This document shows, piece after piece, positions 1 to 6,946 of a stretch of DNA of 24,911 nucleotides. The notes beneath the pieces were generated by a model, which worked only from the letters and a program-made list of their open reading frames with translations, searched no databases and had not been told where the DNA came from. Source of the stretch: BHER01 sp051652245 (GTDB lineage Bacteria; Bacillota_I; Bacilli_A; Culicoidibacterales; Culicoidibacteraceae); contig JBOFTV010000061.1 in assembly GCA_051652245.1 (NCBI GenBank), positions 1-24,911 of the forward strand. The letters run 5' to 3'. The translations under genes were made by a program, and so were the position numbers. Position 1 is the stretch's first letter, and every line of letters starts with the position of its first letter.

Positions 1-765
1 CCTTTTGTTCCTTTTTGTGTTCTAAATGTCAGCGTATATCTTCCTACTGCTGTTGGCCGAATATCATTTTCTACTTCTACTTCTACATTCCCCGTTATCG
101 TTGTCCCATTTAAGATTGTGTGTCCTTTTGCTTTTGCAAGTGCCTTATAATCTGCTCCTTTAACTGCTGATAATTTAATGGCAAAGTCACTTGCATATAC
201 GACTTCTGTTTCCTCATTTGAGAAGTCATCTGTTACCACTAACATCTCTGCTGTTCCTTTTGTTCCTTTTTGTGTTTTAAAGGTCAATGTATATCTTCCT
301 ACTGTTGTTGGGCGAATATCATTTTCTACTTCTACTTCTACATTTCCGGTTATCGTTGTCGCATTTAAGATTGTGTAGCCTTTTGCTTTTGCAAGTGCCT
401 TATAATCTGCTCCTTTGACTGCTGATAATTTAATCACAAAGTTATCGGCATACACCGCTTCTGTTTCGGCATTTGGAAAGCTATCTGCGATTACTAGCAT
501 TTCAACCGTCGCGTTTGCACCTTTTTCCGTTGCAAACGTGATTGAATATCTCCCCACTTTGTTTGGGCGAATATTATCTACTATCCTTACAGGGACTTCA
601 GCAAATAGATTACTATTACTCACATCATAACCTTTTACTTTTGCCAAATCTTCGTACTTTGCAGAATTTACTTCTGATAATTTCAGCACAAATGAGTTAG
701 CATTTACTACTTGACCAAACTCGACTTGTTTATCTGTAATAAGCACTTGGGCTGTTGAATTGGTT
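1..765 (-). repeat. 255-bp (85-residue) tandem repeats inside the adhesin gene
   Basis: Three consecutive in-frame units at 1-255, 256-510 and 511-765. Units 1-255 and 256-510 are nearly identical over their first 190 bases, while 511-765 is more diverged. Each unit carries VKGADYKALAKAKG, NDIRPT.VGRYTLTF and QKGTKGTAEMLV or variants, and looks like an Ig-like beta-sandwich module. The series continues past the left edge. Such units are prone to copy-number change by recombination. Confidence 0.93.
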
Positions 766-3700
766 ATATTTCCTTTTGTATCTGCAACAGCCAAACCAAT
801 AGTATACAGTCCTTGTTTATTCATTGAATCTAAAGTACTATCGTTTGTGTAAACTACCCTGCCTGTAAGATCCCCATCTACAAGATCAGTTGCTGTTACA
901 TCAAAAATCGTGCTCCAGTTTGTTACAACCGCATCATTCGATGGTGGAAGAATAACTGCCTTCTTCCCAATACTTAATGTTGGAGCGGCTGTGTCTGCCA
1001 CATCTATATCATAAGAAAAGTCAACCACATTTTTATCGTTGTCAGTTGCCTGATAGTTAACTCTATAGCTTCCACTGGTTATTGCTTGTCCCTTAGAATT
1101 CAATGGTATCGTATGTGTAACCGTTGGTATAATTGTTTGATCTTCAAAGTCTGATATAGTTACTAATGATAATAAATAGGCATCATCAACTACTGATCCA
1201 GCTTCAATATTTTTACTTTCGTAACTACTGGTTGGTAGATTATTAGGCTCTATTGTTACGTTAATATTTTTTTTAGCTTTATTTCCATACATATCAGTAA
1301 TTACAGCGGTAATTACCGCTACCTGATTTACTTTTGTTGTTTGCCCCGCGGATATGACTGTATCACCCGAACCACTTCTTGCTGTGGCAGCCGCAAAATT
1401 ATTACTTGTCCATACAATTCCATTTTCTATTGCTTGAATATCATTAAAAAATGAAGGGCTAATTGTTGTCGCGACATTAAGTGTTTTATTGACGTTTGCA
1501 TTAGATGCCTTCATCGTAATATTTTCAAATTCACTCGATACCGTTATACCTAATTTTGTATTATCGTAAGCTACAATACCTGCTGTGACAGCTCTAGAAC
1601 TCGCTTCTGTTGGATCAATTCCCGTAAAAAAACCACTGTTTACTCCACTAAAATCAACATCTGAGTCTAAGTTATCATCCTCCCCTTTTTTATTCCATGT
1701 GAATTTTTCATTTGTTGCCAATGCTGAATTAAAATCTACTTGATAATTTCCATTTCCTTGACCAGAAAAACTATATTTTCCATCTGCACCCGTTAGAACC
1801 TCTTCAACTTTAACAAAATTTGCTCCTACTTTTTTATTTAAGGTGATTTTTCTTCCTGCTAAGACCGTATCTTCACCATTTTTATATTCCCCATCGATTA
1901 CTTTATCCTCAAATAATAATCCACTTATTTCTCCAACTTGTAGTAAGGCTCCTACAGAAGTACCCGAAAGCGATCCAGATGTACCTGCAGAAAAATCATA
2001 AAACGGCTTAAAAACATTAATCGACCCTAGTTTATTGGGCTCTGCATTAATAGTTTCACTTGTTTCATCCACGGCATAACTAAATTCTATACGAACACTT
2101 TCTCCCGGAATCATTCCAGCTGTATTTTCAACGCGAAGCATTGTTGCCTGATCCGATGCGACTCCTGTATATGTTGCTGTCCTATAGTTACTCTGGTTGG
2201 TTGCATTTACGCTATATTCTATCCTATAATTATCTTTTCGCTCCGCCGTTACATCTACACCACTTTTATCAAAAACTTTTATTGTCGGTATATTTTTAAC
2301 TTTCATATTCCAGTCAAAAGCTTCTGTTTGGAAATCTATACCAAAGTCATTACCTTGTTTTGGAACGGGTGCAAATACCCGAAGTAGCGTTACCTTATCA
2401 TCACGGTTATTGTAAGCATCTAATGTATAAACTGCGTTGGCATTAGGTGTGAAACCTATCGCTGTTTCAGGATTTTTTTCATCATATGGTGGTCTTCTAT
2501 TTTCACCTTCTGGTTTAATAAATGTATCTATCGTCAATGTTTTTTGTTCTTGAATGTTCAACGCGGCAGCTGTCATTGAGCCCATTTTCTCTGTTACATC
2601 ACCATTATTATTTAAATCATATTTATCTTCTACAACCGGCATAGCGCCAAAACCTGGTGTTAATTTTCGTGCAGAATCAAAGAAAATTAGGTCTGAAAAC
2701 TGTAGATTACCAGTTGCGTTAATATCTGCAGTTATATCATAACTAAATTCAAGTGGTCCATAAACATTAGGTCCATCAAAATAATATCCAATTTTTGCCT
2801 TCGTTTTAATCGCCATCACATATTCACCTTTACTCGTATTGTATATCTCAATTTCTCGTGGTACACCTATTTCATTCTGAGTAACAACAATTGTGTTCGG
2901 ATTAACGTTCAATCCTCTAGGAATACGTAAATAAATAATAGGATCAATAACTGCAGTGTTTGGTGAATAATAATAATACGGAAATGTCCCAAAAGTTCCC
3001 TTCACTTTTCGGGTTTGACCTGCTGGTAATAATAGGTTGCTCGTTTTTGATGTGTAAACAGAATTCAAATTTGTTTTTCTTGTAACTTTTGCCGTTTTTG
3101 TATTCTCAGTGTTTGGGTCTTTATTGCCATCATCATCTTTATCAGCCCAAGTATTAATTGTAAGATTTGCAGTATTTACTCCTTCTTTTAATCGTCCTAG
3201 CATGTACAATGACTGCGTGTCACCAAATCCATCTTGAGCTTGTGAGCTGCTTGCATTTTTAGCAACATCATTTATTTTAGCCTTAGCATAAGTAAAAAAT
3301 TCCCCCTCTGTAAATTTCAGCTTCATGCGATCAGTACCATAACCGAACATTGTTCCCGATATGGTATTTCTTGTCGGATATATCTCATCTCCCTTTGCTG
3401 TTCCAACTCTACCTAAGTTAGTTTTGTAATCAATACTTTCTACTGGCGTTTCCCTATGCGCTGGGAAACTTACAGCATTCACCTCATAATTAGCATCCAT
3501 AACAAACTCTACTACTTGCTTCTCTTTTACCTGCAAAGCTGTATTCGATATTTTTGCTACCGTTGGTTTTCTCATATAATCTGAAGAAATCGAGTCAAAA
3601 TCAAAGTCTGTGAATCTAATATCAAGTACATTATTTATTTTCGGATCATCTAATCCAAGGATATCAATTCTTGTTTTTTCATTAGCAGCTGAAACGGTTA

Positions 3701-5003
3701 TCTTCTGACCATCATACATTTCTAGTACATACTCACGACCGCCCTCAGACTCATGTGACCCAGTCGGCATTTTGTCAACCAATAAGTTTAACCCCACTAG
3801 TTTTTTTGTTGTAACGTCTTTATACCTTAGGTGAACTGTTGATGCCTCTGTATTGTTTGACACTAACTCTACTTCCCCTACGGCTTCTACCCCAACTACG
3901 GTTGCACCTTTTGGATACGACATTACTAAATCGATTTGCTTAATGTAAAAGTCGTATTCACTAAGATAACCTCCCCTTCTTACATATGAATTCCCTGTTT
4001 TCACAATATCAGTTTCACCGATTTTAACTACCCTTTTGGGATTATCTGCAGAATAATGATAGTATCCGCTGGCTTCATAAACCCCAATGGCCATCGTCGC
4101 TATTCCTAATTCACCTTTACTATTAGAACCCTTAGCCACAATACCTTGTGGGAAGTTCTTTATACCATAATGTATTTTACCATCAGGAGTCATTTTAATT
4201 CCTTTTATCTCAACACTTTTGGTGTTATTTGTAAATTTATAGAGCACTTTTCCATTATAAGTTTGATATTTCGGATTTATCGTGGGGCGCTCTACCGCTA
4301 ACATAAATCCTTCTATAATACTTTCCGCCTTGATGAATGTTGCATCATAGTCCCCTTTTACAGGAATTGTCACATATCTCATACCCTCTGGAATCGTAAT
4401 TTCAACTTCCTTATTTGTACTAACTTCATCGCCAAAATCAACCCGCACAGTTACATCATAAATTGATTCCGGTTGCCACCCTTTTTCTCTATCATACGAC
4501 GGAACATCTATGCTAACACTCCCCTGTGTTACACGACTGCTTATCCTATTTTCTTCAATATCCCCTTTCTTTTGACCAGGATTATCTGGTTCAATTGTAA
4601 CACTAGTGCCTACTCTTTGCTCTCCATATCTAAAGTCCAGGGGAAAGCTTCCCGATTCTGTTGCACTCTTAATTGCGTCAAGTTGCTCTAAATCAATAGC
4701 TATCTCTTCTTGGCTAACACTTGCACCATCAATCAGGACTTTAGCATTTTCTATCGCTTTTTCCTTTGTTATTTTAGTGGCATCCCCCATTTTAATGGTG
4801 AAAGGTTGAGCAGATAATTGCTTGACCTCATTATCAACACTACTTTCCTCTGTAGAGTTACTCTCTTCTTTTAATTTTGGTTTTATATCATTTTTTGTTT
4901 CTACACTGGTTTTTGCATTAACTGGAACATCCCAGTTAACACTAGTAACCATAAGTGCAACAACAAACAATGATTTCATAATTTTAAACACATTATTATT
5001 CAT
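1..5003 (-). CDS. Giant secreted surface adhesin (partial, N-terminal 1,667 codons)
   Basis: Open frame from ATG at 5003 to the left edge with no stop; the C-terminus lies outside, so a wall anchor cannot be checked. An AAAGGGAG ribosome-binding site precedes the start. Residues 1-30 form a signal peptide (Lys-7/Lys-10, a hydrophobic core, then VNA before Lys-31). Residues of roughly 130-1000 are beta-rich, Thr/Asn/Val-rich sequence like isopeptide-type adhesin domains. About residues 1015-1125 carry an SdrD/SpaA B-type domain (GLLFEDKVIDGEYKNGED, then TGADGKYSF and GNYQVDF). Residues about 1250-1410 resemble DUF5011/Ig-like modules (GSYRVNYQATDND, GLYTIGLAVADTKGN). Three 85-residue tandem repeats follow. 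The family is known for cell-surface adhesion or stalk roles; the ligand is unknown. A sigma-A promoter lies just upstream, so it is probably transcribed alone. The product class is clear, the exact function is not. Confidence 0.85.
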   Translation of the reverse strand, partial: MNNNVFKIMKSLFVVALMVTSVNWDVPVNAKTSVETKNDIKPKLKEESNSTEESSVDNEVKQLSAQPFTIKMGDATKITKEKAIENAKVLIDGASVSQEEIAIDLEQLDAIKSATESGSFPLDFRYGEQRVGTSVTIEPDNPGQKKGDIEENRISSRVTQGSVSIDVPSYDREKGWQPESIYDVTVRVDFGDEVSTNKEVEITIPEGMRYVTIPVKGDYDATFIKAESIIEGFMLAVERPTINPKYQTYNGKVLYKFTNNTKSVEIKGIKMTPDGKIHYGIKNFPQGIVAKGSNSKGELGIATMAIGVYEASGYYHYSADNPKRVVKIGETDIVKTGNSYVRRGGYLSEYDFYIKQIDLVMSYPKGATVVGVEAVGEVELVSNNTEASTVHLRYKDVTTKKLVGLNLLVDKMPTGSHESEGGREYVLEMYDGQKITVSAANEKTRIDILGLDDPKINNVLDIRFTDFDFDSISSDYMRKPTVAKISNTALQVKEKQVVEFVMDANYEVNAVSFPAHRETPVESIDYKTNLGRVGTAKGDEIYPTRNTISGTMFGYGTDRMKLKFTEGEFFTYAKAKINDVAKNASSSQAQDGFGDTQSLYMLGRLKEGVNTANLTINTWADKDDDGNKDPNTENTKTAKVTRKTNLNSVYTSKTSNLLLPAGQTRKVKGTFGTFPYYYYSPNTAVIDPIIYLRIPRGLNVNPNTIVVTQNEIGVPREIEIYNTSKGEYVMAIKTKAKIGYYFDGPNVYGPLEFSYDITADINATGNLQFSDLIFFDSARKLTPGFGAMPVVEDKYDLNNNGDVTEKMGSMTAAALNIQEQKTLTIDTFIKPEGENRRPPYDEKNPETAIGFTPNANAVYTLDAYNNRDDKVTLLRVFAPVPKQGNDFGIDFQTEAFDWNMKVKNIPTIKVFDKSGVDVTAERKDNYRIEYSVNATNQSNYRTATYTGVASDQATMLRVENTAGMIPGESVRIEFSYAVDETSETINAEPNKLGSINVFKPFYDFSAGTSGSLSGTSVGALLQVGEISGLLFEDKVIDGEYKNGEDTVLAGRKITLNKKVGANFVKVEEVLTGADGKYSFSGQGNGNYQVDFNSALATNEKFTWNKKGEDDNLDSDVDFSGVNSGFFTGIDPTEASSRAVTAGIVAYDNTKLGITVSSEFENITMKASNANVNKTLNVATTISPSFFNDIQAIENGIVWTSNNFAAATARSGSGDTVISAGQTTKVNQVAVITAVITDMYGNKAKKNINVTIEPNNLPTSSYESKNIEAGSVVDDAYLLSLVTISDFEDQTIIPTVTHTIPLNSKGQAITSGSYRVNYQATDNDKNVVDFSYDIDVADTAAPTLSIGKKAVILPPSNDAVVTNWSTIFDVTATDLVDGDLTGRVVYTNDSTLDSMNKQGLYTIGLAVADTKGNITNSTAQVLITDKQVEFGQVVNANSFVLKLSEVNSAKYEDLAKVKGYDVSNSNLFAEVPVRIVDNIRPNKVGRYSITFATEKGANATVEMLVIADSFPNAETEAVYADNFVIKLSAVKGADYKALAKAKGYTILNATTITGNVEVEVENDIRPTTVGRYTLTFKTQKGTKGTAEMLVVTDDFSNEETEVVYASDFAIKLSAVKGADYKALAKAKGHTILNGTTITGNVEVEVENDIRPTAVGRYTLTFRTQKGTK

Positions 5004-5065
5004 AATAAAAACACTCCCTTTATCTTTTTTTGATGGATAATACACAATAAGCATATCACGCTAGT

Positions 5066-5094
5066 ATTCTATCACTTATATTTGTAATTAGCAA
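5066..5094 (-). promoter_or_regulatory. Sigma-A promoter of the adhesin gene
   Basis: Reading leftwards: -35 TTGCTA at 5089-5094, a 17-base spacer, and -10 TAGAAT at 5066-5071. The start codon at 5003 lies about 60 bases downstream, with AAAGGGAG between. Confidence 0.65.
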
Positions 5095-5127
5095 CAAATA
5101 TCCACGGTTTTTTATTTTTAAACACAT

Positions 5128-5145
5128 TAAAAACATATGTTTTTA
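5128..5145. promoter_or_regulatory. 18-bp perfect palindrome upstream of the adhesin promoter
   Basis: TAAAAACATATGTTTTTA is fully self-complementary and lies 33 bases upstream of the adhesin -35 box. It could be a binding site for a dimeric regulator. No regulator is identified, and AT-rich palindromes also arise by chance. Confidence 0.35.
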
Positions 5146-5287
5146 GCGCATCCTCCCACCTCGTCAAAGATAATTTTTTATGTTTTGTACAGCGTTACGT
5201 CTAATTTAGTTGACTTAAAAAGCCAATTAAATATTACAGAACAAAGTTATTGTTTTTGTTTTTGAAGAAGATTAGAGGTTTTTAATT

Positions 5288-5328
5288 AAAACCACATAAA
5301 ATTAACACATAAAAACCACATAAAATTA
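5288..5328. repeat. 17-bp direct repeat pair in the adhesin upstream region
   Basis: AAAACCACATAAAATTA occurs at 5288-5304 and again at 5312-5328, a 24-base period (about two helical turns). It lies in the gene-free stretch upstream of the adhesin. It could be paired regulator sites; nothing else supports a function. Confidence 0.45.
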
Positions 5329-5412
5329 TTGCTGTTATAACACTCCTAAAAAATAGGCTTTACATCATATAAAATAATACTTTTCAGCAGTTAAAAAAAA
5401 TATTGACACTAA

Positions 5413-5640
5413 CTAATAAAACACACAAAAAACACCATTTTTTTTATCCGAAACGATTTTTATCACAATAGTATCACCTGCGTAATTCTTTCAATTTTTC
5501 ACTATCAGCAGGTTTTACCTTGAATAGTTAACCATCGCTAAAGTAAATTTCAACTTAAAATGCTCCTTTTTTTTGTAATTTTCCGTTCCAAAATGCCTCT
5601 TCGACCATCTTCACTTTTTCCACATTTACCGTGTAAACCA
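5413..5640 (-). pseudogene. Eroded reading frame of unknown family
   Basis: On the minus strand the stretch reads as protein-like sequence broken by stops. One frame gives TVNVEKVKMVEEAFWNGKL, a TAA, VEIYFSDG, another TAA, then LFKVKPADSEKLKELRR and a TGA at 5474-5476. A shifted frame continues DTIVIKIVSDKKNGVF to a TAG at 5413-5415. The composition looks like a former coding sequence rather than random AT-rich DNA. It may extend to about 5750. I do not recognise the family. It sits with other gene debris left of guaA. The call is tentative. Confidence 0.35.
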
Positions 5641-5768
5641 ATTCAGCTTACCACTCCATATTTTAGGAAAACTTCAGCCTAAATAAATTCATACTTGCGA
5701 TAAAATACAACATCAAAATTAACCAACTCAAATCTAAAGCTAGTCCTTTTCACTTCATTATGATTATT

Positions 5769-6183
5769 CTATTCCCCCAGCGAAACCCAATATCCAAGCT
5801 GCCATTTCTGAGTTTCCACGGTCATCTTATTTTCTAGATTATCCCAAAGACGATAAATTCTAAATCCCATTTTACCTGGAGATGTTGCTGTTGATACTAT
5901 TTTATGCTTAAAAAGAGTATCCCACGAAAAAAGAAAGTACCCTACTTGATTATCTTGCAGACAAAAAATAATTAAAAAATCAGGACTGTTATCACATCCA
6001 TAAGCGAAATTAGTTTTATCATCTGTTTTTCTTGTCCAAAACGTAACAAATTGACCACTTTTTTTTGGCTTTTGTCTCCCAAGCCTAATTGCATAGCCAT
6101 GGATAGTCGCCGTTATACTGATCTTTTTCTATTATATCAACACCATTAAAAAACTCTTCAATGAATTTTTCACTAATCTTCAT
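5769..6183 (-). pseudogene. MepB-family protein gene, frameshifted
   Basis: ATG at 6181-6183 follows a good ribosome-binding site (AAAGGGGAA). The first frame gives MKISEKFIEEFFNGVDIIEK then DQYNGDYPWLCN and a TAG at 6085-6087. The neighbouring frame continues GYAIRLGRQKPKKSGQFVTFW, a central acidic/hydrophobic part, GKMGFRIYRLWD, and ends QKWQLGYWVSLGE with TAG at 5769-5771. The pattern (xRxxxxKPKKxGQFVTxW, GKxGFRxYxxW, QKWQxxY) matches the MepB family, named from the Staphylococcus aureus mepRAB locus; its biochemical role is unresolved. Removing one base in CCATGG (6097-6102, for example position 6099) restores one frame of 137 codons, DYPGYAIRLG across the join. It is either a recent pseudogene or a sequencing error. 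Confidence 0.72.
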
Positions 6184-6406
6184 AAAACATTCCCCTTTAT
6201 TCCCTCGTTCTAGCTAATTATAAAAACAGTATTTGTTAAGAGTCAAAATAGGGAAATCTGCTCAAAATCGAATGATTCCTAAAGAAAAATTTATATAGGT
6301 ATCCTATTATCACATGCTATTAAAAGATATTCGCGACTTGCTGATGTACATTTCAGCAGAATACACGTTCTTAACACTTTTCTTCTTTGTTTAACATATT
6401 AAACAA

Positions 6407-6574
6407 CTAATTTAAAAAAACATCACTGACTTTCTTACCTAACGCTAAAGCAATTTTAATAAGTGTGTCTGTTTTTGTAACTGAAATTCTTCCTGATTCC
6501 AGTTCAACAATCGTAGTTCTTGAAATTCCTGATTCTTTAGACAGTTTTTGTTTTTCTTCCTTTATCTTGAACAT
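6407..6574 (-). CDS. Small XRE/Cro-like DNA-binding protein (55 aa, truncated helix region)
   Basis: The start chosen is ATG at 6572-6574, preceded by AAAGGAG with 7-base spacing; a longer frame to 6721 lacks such a site and overlaps the divergent promoter. The protein reads MFKIKEEKQKLSKESGISRTT, then IVELESGR, and ends with KIALALGKKVSDVF, the recognition helix and C-terminal helices of the Cro/CI-type HTH fold. Compared with usual family members, about 6-8 residues are missing between helix 1 and helix 2, so DNA binding may be impaired. It faces away from a CI-like gene start at 6652, the classic Cro/CI arrangement of phage and ICE switch regions. It probably belongs to the dead element next to guaA. 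It could also be an intact short regulator. Confidence 0.6.
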   Translation of the reverse strand: MFKIKEEKQKLSKESGISRTTIVELESGRISVTKTDTLIKIALALGKKVSDVFLN

Positions 6575-6591
6575 ACTATCACTCCTTTCCA

Positions 6592-6621
6592 TTTGTTCAT
6601 AAACAAAGTTTAATATAGTAT
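6592..6621 (+). promoter_or_regulatory. Divergent switch region: operator-like palindrome and rightward promoter
   Basis: TTTGTTCATAAACAAA at 6592-6607 is a perfect 6+4+6 inverted repeat between the divergent cro-like and CI-like starts. A rightward promoter overlaps it: -35 TTGTTC at 6593-6598, 17-base spacer, -10 TAGTAT at 6616-6621. This is the layout expected for repressor control, but is inferred from position only. Confidence 0.45.
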
Positions 6622-6651
6622 ACAATATAGGGAGTAAAGGAGTGTCACTAG

Positions 6652-6705
6652 ATGAAACTAGGAGAAATAATAAAAGAATATCGCGCAAAAAACAACGGTC
6701 TATGA
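6652..6705 (+). pseudogene. CI-like XRE repressor, first 17 codons only
   Basis: ATG at 6652 follows AAAGGAG with 9-base spacing and the rightward promoter. It encodes MKLGEIIKEYRAKNN, typical of the first helix of phage-type XRE repressors, then GL and a TGA at 6703-6705. The rest of the gene is gone: the DNA passes directly into the 3' part of an integrase. In Gram-positive lysogeny modules the repressor lies upstream of int on the same strand, so one internal deletion between them would give this fusion. The fragment is short, so the family call rests on the motif plus context. Confidence 0.6.
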
Positions 6706-6920
6706 AATTCGACACTCGCACGCATCCTATTTATCTTCTCTAGCTAGATGCCAATATAAAAGTATTGTCTGAATGCTTGGGACATGAAAAGATACAAACA
6801 ACAATTGACCTTTACATACACCTGTACCCTTCTGCTCAAAGGAATCTTGTAAATAAAATTGAAGATAATCTTACAATATTCTTACAACGACAAGAAAAAA
6901 ATACGCATAACCCCTTTTAA
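6701..6920 (+). pseudogene. Tyrosine recombinase (integrase), C-terminal remnant with frameshift
   Basis: The 6701 frame reads YEIRHSHASYLSSL, matching the box-II region of phage-type tyrosine integrases (H-E-L-R-H-T-H-A-S). After a shift the frame from 6744 reads LDANIKVLSECLGHEKIQTT, then IDLYIHLYPSAQRNL, ending NTHNPF and TAA at 6918-6920. The LGH motif and the Tyr nucleophile (TTIDLY) are present. The histidine that precedes the conserved Arg is Tyr here (YEIR), which may be the fusion point. The shift coincides with a tandem CTAG duplication at 6740-6747; removing four bases joins SSLDANI in the family register. The N-terminal and core domains are absent, so it is inactive. It ends 26 bases from the guaA stop codon, pointing at the site used for integration. 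Confidence 0.85.
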
Positions 6921-6945
6921 ATAAAGGTTTATACGTATTTAAAGC
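6890..6945 (-). terminator. guaA terminator, shared with the integrase remnant
   Basis: Arms at about 6900-6916 and 6922-6939 pair over about 17 bp (AATACG.ATAA core, inner CCTTT/AAAGG) around a TAAAT loop. Reading leftwards the stem is followed by TTTTTT, a proper intrinsic terminator for guaA. The last codons of the integrase remnant lie inside the stem. Reading rightwards the U-tract is weak. Confidence 0.75.
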
Positions 6946-6946
6946 C

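Noticed and set aside
6190..6210. A second attachment site (TTTATTCCC near 6196) matching the guaA end
   Set aside because: Only 8-9 bases match (TTATTCCC) and the flanks differ, which is expected by chance in such AT-rich DNA. No convincing second guaA-end copy was found in the window.
6407..6721. A 104-residue version of the Cro-like protein starting at 6721
   Set aside because: The extra N-terminus has no ribosome-binding site, is hydrophobic and unlike the family, and overlaps the divergent repressor and integrase fragments. ATG at 6574 has a strong AAAGGAG.
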